Shown piece by piece: positions 1-10,670 of a stretch of 64,000 nt of DNA. Below the pieces are notes generated by a model that worked only from the letters and a program-made list of their open reading frames with translations, had not been told where the DNA came from and did not search any database. The DNA is from Hexactinellida sp. DTS-2022 (taxonomy: Eukaryota; Porifera; Hexactinellida). Position 1 is the first letter of the stretch, and every line of letters starts with the position of its first letter. The stretch covers positions 2,170,001-2,234,000 of the forward strand of contig JAPNXP010000002.1 in NCBI GenBank assembly GCA_028753945.1, given 5' to 3'. A program made the position numbers and the translations under genes.

Positions 1-94
1 GTTACGATGTGTCCTGAATGAGCGGCTTGATTGTAGTTGTTGGTGGAGCTCCTCGTGACCTCGTCTAAATGATTGTAATGTAGAGAATACAGTC
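1..94. other. Unassigned flank left of a MITE
   Basis: I recognise no coding or repeat signature here. The last ten bases (85-94, GAATACAGTC) are the left copy of the target-site duplication of the adjacent MITE. Joined to position 522 onward, this stretch would be the sequence that existed before that insertion. Confidence 0.5.
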
Positions 95-511
95 AGAGTA
101 ACCGCGTACGGCGTACTGTACGGTACGGACTTAGTACGCAAATTATCCTTCCGTACCGTACTTACGCACTCTGTACGTACTTATTTAATGATAGTATATA
201 ATCTTATCATTTAGCACTTGATTCTTATTTAAAATCGAATAATAAGTTAGGAAATTATCAAGATTAACTATACATTCTTAGTAGAAATTCAACTTGCCTT
301 TGTATTGGTTGAACTTTGTGGTATTTTTAATTTTTGGGTTCTGTATTTTCGAACTATAATAGATTAGATTCTTGTTTATTAATTATTTTTCGAATTATAG
401 AAATACTTGTATATATTGTTAATTGTTCACAACGTATTATTGCGTACCGTACGAAATAATACGGTACGGAGACTCTCCGTACCGTACCGTACGAACGTAC
501 GCGGTTACTCT
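95..511. mobile_element. MULE-type MITE with 10-bp target duplication
   Basis: A 417-bp non-autonomous element. It starts AGAGTAACCGCGTACG (95-110) and ends with the exact reverse complement (496-511). Both ends continue inward into imperfectly paired GTAC-rich repeats. It is flanked by perfect 10-bp direct repeats GAATACAGTC (85-94 and 512-521). A 9-11-bp duplication is characteristic of Mutator-like elements, and several MULE transposase genes lie nearby. The interior is AT-rich with no coding capacity. Family assignment is inference; the boundaries are seen directly. Confidence 0.85.
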
Positions 512-521
512 GAATACAGTC

Positions 522-677
522 AAATTATGGTTGTAGATGCGCACTGGTATATCGGCATGGCAGGAAGCTATCTATAAGATTAGAAGAATTATGTACTGAA
601 TTTTTTAAGTTTGCTATTATCTCGACCAATAACTATCGAATTAAAGTTTCTAATCTTCTGCGATAAAATACAATTAG
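522..677. other. Short stretch between MITE and P element A
   Basis: AT-rich, with no recognisable coding or repeat signature. It may be the 3' non-coding end of P element A, whose terminus I could not find. Confidence 0.3.
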
Positions 678-2415
678 CTACAGTAGTATACATTTTTTAA
701 GAATTTCCCATTTTGGAATCATACAAACACACCATTGCCTCCATATTTCACTGTGCTTTTCTTCTACAATAATAAGTGACAACTGAACCAAATTCCGACG
801 GCAGGATTCCTCGTAAAATAGTTTACTTAAATGTGAATGGCTATCGGTTTTCAAAAATATTTCATAAATTATGATGAGAGATTGGTAGATAATTTCAGAT
901 GGATACTTAAGTGAGCCTCTATCAAGGAATTCAATCATTGAAAATCCGGAGTCGTTAAAAACTTGAATATCTTTGGGAGATGTTAAAAAATCTTTACAGT
1001 CTCAACATTCTTTAGAATTTTTAAGGTACGAAAAGATTGCATAGCCACTTAGCCAGCCACGTAATTTAGGCATTCAATTTGCGAATTATCAAATAGAGGG
1101 TTAGGAATGTTAAGTATTTCACTTGTAACATACTCAAAATCAAACTCTGGGTGCATTTCTTCATCGTCCTCCTGTGTAAAATTTTCAAATATTCTTTAAG
1201 AGATATTTTATCAGACTGTTGATTTATGTTAAACAATTTGAGGAGATTAGATAATTGAAGTCGACGTTCACTCTCCAAAATTTGACAGTAAGATATATTA
1301 TAGTTTGAACCAGACATTTGACGATATAGCCAGAAATGATGTTCTAATGGGTCATTTTGTATTCGAGACGTCAGCAAATATTCAAAACCGCATTCAAGGG
1401 TCAATCTCTGTACTAAGAGAGGGAGGGCAATACAAGTATGTCTAAAACTAGTGAATGTTTGTGGTGTAAGTTTCCCTCTAGACGTGGGAAGTAATTTCCA
1501 ACTATCCAGCCATTTAACTATATGGTCCAAAAAGGATAATCTCGGATTGTTCAAGCGAAGCGGAGCAAAATTTGGATTGTTGAAGCGAATATCTTTTCCG
1601 ACTCAATTAACATTGAATATGTTCCAGATTTTATTTATCAAATGTATGAATTTGACGATATGGCGATTTTCTTTGTTGTATTCTCATTATAGAAACTAGA
1701 GAGCCCCGCTGCTGTTGATTCATGAAAGATCTTAAGAGCTAAGTTTACATTTTGTCGCTCTAAATGAGATGGCCAACATGCTTTTGATGTTAGTTTGGGG
1801 AAATAAGGTTCTGAGGTCGTCAAATGCTGCAAAGCATATTGTAGGGTATTTTGACTTAGTCAATTCCCTTGGATCCAAAATAATAGTATTAGCAACAGGT
1901 ATAGAAACTTTAAGCTGAGTAGATGGTATGATTACTGGTAGTGGAATATCATCGATGCATGTCTCAAAATCAGGATAAATAAAAGTTTTCTCAAAAGTCT
2001 TTAAAATTTAACCAGTTAGGTATTCCGAATTGATTTCATAATGTGGACTATGTCAAAGAATAAAATAAGGTGCGCGTTGGGTTACATGGATATACAACTC
2101 GCGGTTGCAATATTTTCGCGTCATATGAAAATAATTTAAATACACTGACATTTAAAGGATAATTCTCAGTACATATTGCCTCAACAAATAAATCACAACT
2201 CTCTATATCACCAATTGTTTTTGTAATAATTGGATATGAATCAGCCGCGGATGAAGACCCTAACGGAATCAGACGAACGATGGTGGTAAACTTTTTCATA
2301 AGACTGGAAATCATCATTGAAAACACAGTTGTGGTGGGTCGCTAGGGTTGTCGATGGCGCTTTTTATATGAAGCATCACTACGGATGTGAACTCGTCCAT
2401 TTGAAGTATCACTTG

Positions 2416-2551
2416 CATAGGCGCAAAGTACGGTGGTGCAGCACCACCGGCACTCAGCAATAGAAGTGCTGGTGGTGCTATGTCCACCTGTACTTTGTAT
2501 TGAGGTGCACCACTGGCACTTTGGGCTACAGGTCAAAGGTTTGCGCCCATG
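2416..2551. mobile_element. 136-bp MITE inside P element A
   Basis: Ends are CATAGGCGCAAA on the left and TTTGCGCCCATG on the right, inverted with one mismatch. Flanks are ATCACTTG (2408-2415) and ATCACATG (2552-2559), an 8-bp target duplication with one mismatch. The interior has imperfect GGTGGTGC repeats and no coding potential. It interrupts the transposase coding region just upstream of the HIRSDASYKK block. Size and end motif resemble the MITE at 13042-13178. An 8-bp duplication fits the P or hAT superfamilies. Confidence 0.75.
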
Positions 2552-3501
2552 ATCACATGGCGTTCCCTTGGCTAAATTTGGAAGTTATTTCCTTTAGAAT
2601 TTCAAAGTAATCACCTTCAATACCCAGAGTGTTTTTTATACCAATCAAATTTCTCCCTTGAGGCAAGATTAAGCAATTGGATGATTGAATAAGTCGGTAA
2701 CAGGCAGGTGATATTCCATGAATTTTAGTGAAAATACTTGAGTTAACATATTATATCGTCGACGACTTTTAGCAATTATCAAATTTCTCAGTTGCCCAAC
2801 TAAAAAGTGGAATAAAATACTCAGAGATTAGCTACTGGAATGTAAATCATCTATGTCTAGGTCAATTGAGTCACCATCAACAAGCTTAATTGCACTTTCG
2901 AGTTAATGGATAGCAAGTTTTATATGGTTGTTAATAGAACATTCAGTTTGAGAGTTAATAGTTTGAAGTAATAGTGAAAATGTATCTATTTCATCGAGGA
3001 TGGTCTCAACCTGGTGAGTGTCATTTATAAAAATTCGCGAGATCGGAATGGTGACGTTTTTATGATCAAATGCTTTAATGTACAAATCATCGTTAAATAA
3101 CGGTCGATGAAAGTTCCGGTTTCTAAAATAACGATTTTTATAAAAAATAAAGTGGTGTTATTAGACACATTAGTTATCCAGCCGTTTGGTAGGTCGATTA
3201 AATTTAGCTTAGAAAGAAGATCAGAATATGAATTAACTAGGAACTTATCCACCGTTTCTTCGTTGTCAGTTATGCTCTTGGAGTATGCAGATTCCATCAG
3301 CAGTCGTTCTTTGTCATCTAGACATAGTCTCTTTGGCTTGGAATTGAATTCAGAAAGATAGGAAGGACAGTTGGGAAAAATGCTGGGTATTGCTGTCTTC
3401 TTCAGATCTATTCTCTCTCTGGAAACTGTAACAGTATGAACCCCGTCATTGTAGGATATGGTCCTTTTGATATCATCTTCTTTGAAATGACGAATGCATA
3501 C

Positions 3502-3556
3502 CTAAAGAAATTAATGTAAATATGGCAATCAATAAATGGAAATTATAGATACTTAC
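3502..3556 (-). other. 55-bp intron within the THAP domain of P element A
   Basis: Reading leftward, coding sequence ending ...AAGCAGATGAGG is followed by the consensus donor GTAAGT. A T-rich tract then ends in TTTCTTTAG, after which coding resumes GTATGCATTCGTCAT. Removing it joins the C-x4-C half to the C-x2-H half of the zinc finger in frame (K-Q-M-R / V-C-I-R-H-F). Splice sites and the in-frame join are seen directly. Confidence 0.8.
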
Positions 3557-3712
3557 CCTCATCTGCTTGTTGGTTTCATAGTCCTTCCGTGGCCGTGGAA
3601 TTGCCCTGAACCATTCTTCAAGTAACTTCGGGTCTCTTGGGAAATGAAAAGCGGAGGTAGACTCATCTTGGCTTGTATAATTAGACTTGCAGCCTGGGAC
3701 CACACAAGACAT

Positions 3713-4158
3713 GCTATTAGAAGTTTCAAATGAATTGTACTGTTGGGGGACGTTTCTGATGAAGATAAGTGTCGTGAAATGAATTTAACAGTGATTTTAA
3801 AAACTTTTAAACTAAGTAGTAAAATAATATATAAATATTATGGTTGGTTAAAAATTAGATAATCACAAGTTTTCGACATTTCTTCCTATGTACCATTTTT
3901 GGTGCAAATTTGTGTAGAATGAATTATAATGGTTAGTTTAGGGTGTATAATGCTAAATGCCAGCAGTAAATAAGCTTTACGCAAAATTTAATTTGACTGA
4001 CCTAACCAATCCCTGGTCCAAGTCCATCAATCAGCACCATTGCCTTATGTATATAATGCTATGGCTGAGCTTTGTAGAGTTCAGATTTTCCCAACTAAGA
4101 GGCCAGGCTTACTTTCTAAAGGTCAATTTCAAAGCTTCGGAAAAACTGACCTTTATCA
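3713..4158. other. Non-coding stretch upstream of P element A
   Basis: AT-rich sequence to the right of the THAP start codon. It should contain the 5' leader and end of P element A, but no inverted repeat matching the element's other side could be found. The last eight bases before 4167 belong to the target duplication of the next MITE. Confidence 0.4.
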
Positions 4159-4166
4159 GTGCCTGA

Positions 4167-4738
4167 CAGGGAATGAAAGGTTCACGAACGAACTTATTGA
4201 ACTTGAACTGAACGAACTGAACGCAGGGCTTTTAAAGGATTCACGGTGAACGAACTGAACGAACGCCAACGGTTTCCGAACGGCAATTGAACGAACTGAA
4301 CTAACTGAATTGAACGAATTGAACGGATTGAACGAACTGAACTGAACTAACTAAACTGAATAAAGATTAATTATTAATATTGATTTATTAAATATAATAG
4401 GTGACTGCAAAAGTGCTAATTCCGGACATCCCTAGTGGACTCATGTCTCTTAGCTTAGATTCTAGCTTCTTAACCTGAACTTCAATAACAGCTTGGAGGA
4501 TCGAACAGTCTATCATAAACGGAATAGTTCGACCCACTCACTGTACACTGAACGAACTGAACTAATTGAACGAACTTAATTGAACGGATTGAACGAACGC
4601 GGGTTAGCCCGTGAACGAACTGAACGAACGTTGGTGGAGCTGAAGTTAGGAGGTGAACTTGAACGAACTGAACGTGCGTCAATTTAAGATGAACTGAATT
4701 GCGTCAATTCTGTCCGTTCGTGAACCTTTCATTCCCTG
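4167..4738. mobile_element. hAT-type MITE made of GAACGAACT repeats
   Basis: A 24-bp perfect terminal inverted repeat beginning CAGGGAATGAAAGG bounds 572 bp (left 4167-4190, right 4715-4738). Flanks are GTGCCTGA (4159-4166) and GTTCCTGA (4739-4746), an 8-bp duplication with one mismatch. CAGGG ends with an 8-bp duplication point to hAT. Both subterminal regions are short degenerate repeats of TGAACGAAC, with an AT-rich centre near 4350-4480. Apparent open frames inside are translations of this repeat. Confidence 0.85.
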
Positions 4739-5209
4739 GTTCCTGAATACACATACTTAAAAACTGAACTCTACTAGAGCTGAGCTCTATATAAGTAATT
4801 TCTACATAATATTAGTACTAATTATCAAATTAGTCAGGTATGGAAATATGCATACCAGTCTCCAGTTCAGAGTTGATAAAAATTATGATTACGAAATTAT
4901 ATTTAATTAAGTCCTATTTTTGATTCCAGTAAGCTCTGTTCTAACTTCTAATCACGAATATTTCTTCTGCTTCAAAACAAATTTAGGCTTCTTTTTTATT
5001 GACATGCTATTTAGACAGTAAACTCAAATATATCTACCTGGGAACCGCACATTTGCGTCATCACATTTGCGTACAATCTTTGTCATTCACAGTTGCGTAC
5101 AAAAGAAATATACAATATACGTATACTAACTAGTTCAGTAAGTTGTGAAAAGTATACAAACTAATATATAAAAGGAATTAGCTAAGCACCTATTCCGAAC
5201 AATTAAAAA

Positions 5210-6420
5210 ATGGCTACTAATATTTGATACAACCTTCAGCATTGTCAAATCCTCCAAGGGTACTGACAAATTATCCCACAACGGGTACTTATATATTTTC
5301 CATCGGGGGACTTCGAAAAAGGAATGGAGGTGTGACGTAAGAGATTGTAAAGCAAGAATACACTCCGTTAATGAGACAATCATCAAGAAGTCTGGGGAAC
5401 ATTCTCATCCACAGGAATACGGTCACAGTCATGAAAGATTTAATGAGGAAGCGAGCGAGATAAACAAACGACAATCCTCACGTTGCGATAGGAGAGTGTA
5501 TTGTCTGAACCTGCGAAGTATTTGCTTCCAAATCAACACGCCCTGAAGACGATGTATAAGAGGCAACGTATTGCTCCGCCTAATCCAGCATCTCTTGAAG
5601 AAACTTCAATTAGACGCTGAAAACACCAAGACATTTTCTAACAGGAACTTTCTATTCTACGACTCTGGTATTGGCCCGCACAGGATAGTGATATTTTCAA
5701 TCAAGGAGAACTTAGAATTCTTGTCCATGTCAAGCATCTGGCTAGCCGATGGGACATTCAAAACAGTCCCTACTCTTTTGTCAACTATACACAATCCATT
5801 GTCTTGTTGGAGGACCCAATCCTTTTGAAAATGGTTATTTGTTACCATGTGTATACGCGCTACTGCCTAACAAATCGATCTCAACATATACTAAAATGTG
5901 GACAATTATCCGTGAATCATGCCCTAATTCTCAACCACACTAGTATCTTTTTGTCGACTTTGAGCAAGCAGCAATCAACTCTTTCAATTCAATTTGGACA
6001 TTAACCCTATGAAACGGTGCCTTTTTCATCTCTCACAGTCAGTTTTAGGAAACTTCAGTCTCTTGGGCTGCAGTCAGAATACCATACTGATCCGGAATTT
6101 GCATTAACCATGCGTATGCTACCTGTTCTAGCATTCGTACCACCAGAGCTAGTCAGCTGGTCTTTCCAACAACTGGTCATGATTTTCCCTGAAAATGCAT
6201 CTCCTCTCTGCAGATATTTTGAGGAAAATTATATAGGCCTTCTAAGCTTGAATGGGGAAAGGAATCCTCCTCTCTTTCCTATATCCCTTTTGAACAATTT
6301 TCATCTTGTTCCCCAAGGATTGCCGAGAAGTACAAACTTATTAGAAGCATGACATCGTGGATTTCTAAGCACATGTGGTTGTCACCACCCTACAGGTGGG
6401 AAATTTATACGTTGCCTTAA
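5210..6420 (+). pseudogene. MULE 1 transposase pseudogene (FLYWCH + MULE DDE)
   Basis: The N-terminal FLYWCH zinc finger reads FSIVKSSKGT, NGYLYIF, EWRCDVRDCKARIH and SGEHSHP (about 5234-5415). The only suitable ATG (5210) is one base out of frame with it. The MULE catalytic core follows: LFYDSG-type block FLFYDSGIGPHRIVIF (about 5650), WLADGTFKTVP with the first Asp at 5748-5750, VDFEQAAINSF with the second Asp at 5956-5958, and RSTNLLEA with the catalytic Glu at 6344-6346. Frame changes occur near 5800, 5940 and 6010. The Trp codon after LLEA is TGA (6350-6352), where the other copies have W or C. FLYWCH plus MULE core is typical of animal Phantom-like MULEs. All three catalytic residues survive, but the frame is broken. 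Confidence 0.85.
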
Positions 6421-6714
6421 AACAGAACAGGGTAATGTCGAGTTAAAACAATTGAAGTTTACCCATGGTGAAGACCTCAAAAAAACGAAAAAATCTATTG
6501 ATAATGAAAAAGCAATTATACCCTTAGTAAATTCATTTTATCACAGGCCTGTAATAGTGTTCTTAAGAGCGCTTGCTTTTGGAACCATATTTTAATAAAT
6601 TATTTCCTATAATTATTATGCTTGTTATTTTCTGTTATGCTCATTAAATTTTCATTCCTGTTTTTAAATTAATTAGATAAATCAATTTGAATAGTCTACA
6701 AATAATAATGTATT

Positions 6715-6895
6715 GTACGCAAGTGAGATGTACGCAAATGTGTATGACAAACTTTGTACGCAAATGTAATGTACGCAAGTGTGTATGACAAACTTGGGAC
6801 GCAAATGTGTATGACAAACTTTGTACGCAAATGTAATGTACGCAAGTGTGATGTACGCAAATGTAATGTACGCAAGTGTGATGACGCAAATGTGC
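6715..6895. repeat. Subterminal tandem repeat of MULE 1
   Basis: About a dozen imperfect repeats of GTACGCAAATGTRATGTACGC, varied with TATGACAAACTTTG, fill the right end of MULE 1. Fewer copies, inverted, lie at the left end (5047-5103). The open frame read through them on the minus strand (CVHYICV repeats) is an artefact. In MULEs such arrays are probable transposase binding sites; that role is inferred. Confidence 0.8.
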
Positions 6896-6964
6896 TAGAC
6901 CCTATTTACCTCATGTGAAGCCTAATAAATTACTTGTTGTGAAGTTATTCTGGTTAATAAATAA

Positions 6965-7125
6965 GGAACTTTTTACTGTGCCAACTATACTATAGTATAA
7001 TGGCCCAGTTCTAGTCTTACTGCCTTTATTTCTATTTTTTCTCCGTAGACAGTGCCATGCCCACAGCTTCATAGATTGAGGGCTGAAACTTGGCATGCAG
7101 GTATTTATTCCCATGCAAAGATAGA
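6965..7125. repeat. Fragment of the CTATACTATAGTATAG repeat family
   Basis: Contains TTACTGTGCCAACTATACTATAGTATA (given here as the palindromic core near 6985-7000), then CTCCGTAGACAG and GGGCTGAAACTTGGCATG. The same words, in the opposite orientation, occur at 36479-36560 and 37264-37330 in the large foldback. A short dispersed copy of that family. Confidence 0.6.
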
Positions 7126-7569
7126 AAAAGCCTGTTTAGACTACGAATTATATTTCCCCTAGCCCAATAATGGTTGTTGCTTGGGAATGGTGGACATTTC
7201 GTCGCAGGGACATTTATCCTGTATCAGGGATACGGACAAATGACTACATGGACAAATGACTACGGACAATTTACTACAGGACAAATGGCTACATGGACAA
7301 ATTACTACAATGACAAATGACTATATGCTACAGTAGAGTGCGCGTAATCTGGATCCCCGAGGACCTTAGAGAATCGAGATTTATACGGTTTAACCGCACT
7401 TGATTGTAAATAGTACAACTCTTGTATATACATATATATTCTTCTAAATTAAATAATAAGTAAGTCAGAATAACATAAAGATGAAGTAATGATTCATAAG
7501 TAAGAAACATAATCATAGTAAGTGTATCCTATAATATTTTAATTCGTCCCAACAGTTAATCTGTGTGCA

Positions 7570-9795
7570 GTCCCTTGGAGGAATTCCATTGGGGATCGGT
7601 GAAAGTAGCTAAGAACAAGATTGGTCAATCCGTCTTCATTAGCGGAATTCTTTGTTCGTTTAGATGGCTTATCCCTGCTAAAAATTTAGCCTGCTTTACT
7701 TCAACCAATCCTTGTTCTCGTCTGATTGCGTTAATCCATTTCCATATATTCGGATGGTGACAACCATGGTAGCATTATAGGCTCTGTGCCATGCTTCTAT
7801 AGCATTGGTTGTACGAGGTATCCCCTGAGGTACAGCGTGATGGTGGTTCCACATCTCAATGGGAAATAGTGGTGCTAACTGTATACCGCCTAACACTGTT
7901 CGACCTATGTAGGTAGTCTCAAAATACAACGCAAGCTCCAGAGAAGCTGGTATATCCCTTCTATTACTTGAGGAAAGAGTTCTTGAACTTTTAATGGAGG
8001 CGCAAAAGCAAGTGCAGGAAGCATTCTTAGACGAAGAGCTGATTGTTCATCGTTCATATAGTCTGTTTGGAGTCCTAATTCTTGAATTTTATGCCAAACA
8101 TTTTGTGTAAAATGAAAGTAACAGCCTTTTACTGTAGTTGTTGGCCATTCCATCTGAAATGCATTGATTGCGGCCTTTTCAAAACCATAATCATTGTTGT
8201 TGGAGATTGGACAAATGATTCTGATACGTTCCCACATCGAGTGTATGTTGCTTCGGTCTTATTGGGTAATAGTATAAAGAGGCAAGTTAAAAGATGGCCA
8301 TCCTGTTGAGGGTTTGGACCTCCACGCAATGCATGTATTGTATATACTTGGGCGAAAAGTTGAGGCGCTGTTTTGAAAGTTCCATCTGCTAGCCAAATAT
8401 GTGATGATGTTAGCAGGCCACAGTTCTTCTGGGTCCCAAATATTAGAATTCTTGTTAGTTCAGGACCGGAATCATATAATAGAAAGTTTTCCTCTTTAGC
8501 GGTTATCATGAACTCAGGTGGAATGGCAAGATCATGAAGACTTCCTGGTTAACAGGAGCTATATCTCGTATCTGCCTTTCTCTACGAATGGTACGTTTCA
8601 TGCTATCAAGTTTTGGTAGTTTTGCAGCCGTTGAACAGTAATTATTTCTAATTCGCCTCCAAGAATGTGATCAGTTGTGTCGTGTGTTTGACGAGCTTTA
8701 CGTTTCATTCTATCCTTCACTTCTAAGCAATTGACAGCCAAATATGTCTGGACTATGAAGATGCTCTCCAGTACGCTTTACAATTTCATTACTTTTAGTA
8801 TGGACTATGGAGTCTTGCTTTACATAGCCTGATTTCCTCGCATTGCCTGTGTTTAATCCCCAATAGCTCTCTGTTTATCTATCTCTATATTAAAAGCGCA
8901 ATTGTTGTTTGTTTGTTTGTGTGTTTGTCCAGAATTAATTGGAAAGACTACGACTCCCAGAAAGCTGGAAATTTGTATCCAGGGGTAATTTTGTACTGCG
9001 ACAACGATCTATTGGTTTTTCTAAGCGAAATAACGGGATTATGACGTCATAAAGGCACATATTTGGGAATAACTCTTTCAGTTTTTACTCGATTCGCTCA
9101 CAATTTTAGATCATAACACAACATACAATGAGACACACGTATACCGATTTCACCTTCAATATTTCCGAAATTGCATACTTGATTAATCCAGTTTGGCTTC
9201 CATCAGTTTATTCTATTCGTGATGTATTTAGCTTACGTAAATCACATAAGTATTTTACTATCAATCTGATTTGTTTGGTTACAAGAATGCGCTTAGAGTC
9301 TCTAATGCATTGTTTATTTATTACACCTATATTGGTTTCTATAATAAGACTATCAATAGAACCTAGGATTCCTACTAGAAATGAATAAAGTTAAGTAATC
9401 TAAGATTTTGGTTCTGCTTAACGATGAGATTTATTATGTTTTTAATTTTTCCTATCAATTAAATTAAATACACAAACCAGCCAAAAGTATTTGAAAATAG
9501 AGATTTGATTACACTCACAATAATCGTCTGATAACTTATTACCGGCTCTCTAAACTACTCTGAAATGACTATACATTTCTTATTATAGAAATGCATTACA
9601 AAATATTCTGATTTCAATCCAATTTAGCAAATATTGATGAAGTGGCATAAGTCTTTCTACAGCCGCGAAGCGACCTAGCAAGCGAAGCGCGCTAGTTATA
9701 AATAATACCACATTCACAAGTTTGTAGCACTCCTTATGGATAGTTGACGATCTGATCAACCTGAATTGACTTTGTTCCATATTTGTTTCAGCCAT
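7570..9795 (-). pseudogene. MULE 2 transposase pseudogene split by a Helitron
   Basis: Reading leftward, ATG at 9795-9793 opens AETNMEQSQFRLIRSS and ECYKLVN, the start of a FLYWCH finger. The finger is cut by the Helitron and resumes left of 8881. The core follows with NFLLYDSGPELTRILIFGT, WLADGTFKTAP (first Asp intact), GCYFHFTQNVWHKIQ, LRLRMLPALAF and RTTNAIEAWHRAYNA (catalytic Glu intact). The second catalytic block should read MDFEKAAINAF. A single A is missing from the Asp codon near 8194, so GAT TTT becomes GTTTT; this both removes the Asp and shifts the frame. A further frame change lies near 7920. Inactive FLYWCH-MULE; closest in the window to the pseudogene at 16351-19243. Confidence 0.85.
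8882..9695 (+). mobile_element. Helitron 1 (non-autonomous), inserted in the MULE 2 FLYWCH exon
   Basis: Begins TCTCTATATTAAAAGCGCAA after an A (8881) and ends GCGAAGCGCGCTAG before a T (9696): 5' TC, 3' CTAG, insertion between A and T with no duplication, as Helitrons do. Removing the 814 bp restores continuous FLYWCH coding in MULE 2. No Rep or helicase coding is present. The last 35 bp match the Helitron ends near 34317-34351 and 63950-63986. A TGACGTCA palindrome lies near 9042. Confidence 0.85.
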
Positions 9796-10204
9796 CAAAA
9801 TAATACCAACAATTATAAAAATATGCGAATAGAAATGTATATATATTTAGTCTTGTCTATTTGTTAAGTGTTAATGTGGAAACAAATCCATTTTTATATG
9901 GAATTGTTGACTGAAGTACCTTCGGGGATCTAATTAAGAAGTTTTCTTCCAACAAATACAGTGAATTTACGATGCCCTTGAAGTTCATTGTATCTATGTG
10001 TCCATTTCACCAAATACAAGAATTGTACTATTTACAATAAGTGCGGCTAAACCGGATAAATCTCTAAGGTCCTCGGGGATCCGATTTACGCGCACTCTAC
10101 TGTATCATATAGTCATTTGTCCATGTAATCATTTGTCCTGTAATAAATTGTCCGTAGTCATTTGTCCATGTCGTCATGTCGTAATTTGTCCGTATCTGTA
10201 TTAG

Positions 10205-10670
10205 TGCTTATATTGATTATTATATCAAGTAGATTACTGCACGTCTTAATTTACAAAAGAATTAATTCATAAAAATTGAAACTAAATTTAGGTTTAATAG
10301 AGCAGTGGTTCTCAACCTGGGCCCGCGACCCAAAAGGTGTCCACAGATGATTCTAACGGTTCTGTCGCCGGATAATTTGACTCCGGACAATTCATCGCAT
10401 AGAAAATTAGTCTCAAAGATGTATAAAGTGCACATACATACCTTATTTTTATTTTTAATGAATAAAGTGGCTAATATATCGGTATGAGGGAGGAAAATAA
10501 TTATGGTTAATAAATGGAAAGTATATCATGTAAATAAGTAAAATAGCTATACAGTACACCCTCGCTAATCCGAACAGGAGAAACCAAAATATTATTCTAA
10601 TAAATGTGGGAAAATCGTAAATTGCAATGGAAGTATAAAAAATATGTCTCAGGCAAGTATTTTAAGGAGT
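10205..10670. other. Region with a lone hAT-type terminus
   Basis: At about 10304 the sequence CAGTGGTTCTCAACCTGGGC matches the widespread hAT end consensus and continues CCGCGACCC. No matching right end was found, so it is a truncated or solo terminus. The short open frame over it is not considered coding. The remainder is AT-rich and unrecognised. Confidence 0.5.

Larger units (their letters stand above)
678..3712 (-). pseudogene. P element A: THAP-domain transposase pseudogene
   Basis: Decayed P-element/THAP9-type transposase read leftward. The ATG is at 3712-3710. Exon 1 starts MSCVVPGCKSN (C-x4-C, residues 3 and 8) with AFHFPRDP. After a 55-bp intron, exon 2 continues VCIRHFKEDD (the C-x2-H half of the THAP zinc finger) and AIPSIFPNCP, the AVPTIF-like box that ends THAP domains. 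Further blocks match the better copy at 30076-32216: a linker (3025-3297), the RNase H-like core with HIRSDASYKK and NYPLNVSVFKLF (about 2048-2400), CWPSHLERQNVNLAL (about 1770), the acidic block NDPLEHHFWLYRQMSGSN (about 1360), and a C-terminal block DRGSLKYPSE (about 905). The family normally binds its own DNA ends through THAP and cuts with a D-D-E core. Here several frameshifts and stops and a 136-bp MITE (2416-2551) break the frame, so it is inactive. No terminal repeats were found. Confidence 0.85.
5040..6902 (+). mobile_element. MULE 1: complete element with ends and target duplication
   Basis: Inverted ends share GCACATTTGCGTCATCACA (left from 5047; right as reverse complement to 6895) and extend outward to a GGG start at 5040 and CCC end at 6902. 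Flanks are TATCTACCT (5031-5039) and TATTTACCT (6903-6911), a 9-bp duplication with one mismatch, as expected for Mutator-like elements. The element is 1.86 kb and carries one degenerate transposase gene on the plus strand. The right end holds a long run of the subterminal repeat. Confidence 0.85.
7228..10196 (-). mobile_element. MULE 2: element with long inverted ends, carrying a Helitron
   Basis: Inverted ends of about 200 bp pair 7229-7430 with 10020-10196. Both run from GATACGGACAAAT through repeats of GGACAAATGACTAC, then CAGTAGAGTGCGCGTAA, CCCCGAGGACCTTAGAGA and ACAGTTTAACCGCACTT-like sequence to GTAAATAGTACAA. Flanks TGTATCAG and TGTATTAG (7220-7227 and 10197-10204) differ at one of eight positions, so the exact outer base and duplication length are uncertain. 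Inside are a minus-strand transposase pseudogene and a later Helitron (8882-9695). Confidence 0.8.

Noticed and set aside
6644-6889. Minus-strand frame of CVHYICV repeats
   Set aside because: Artefact of the MULE 1 subterminal tandem repeat.
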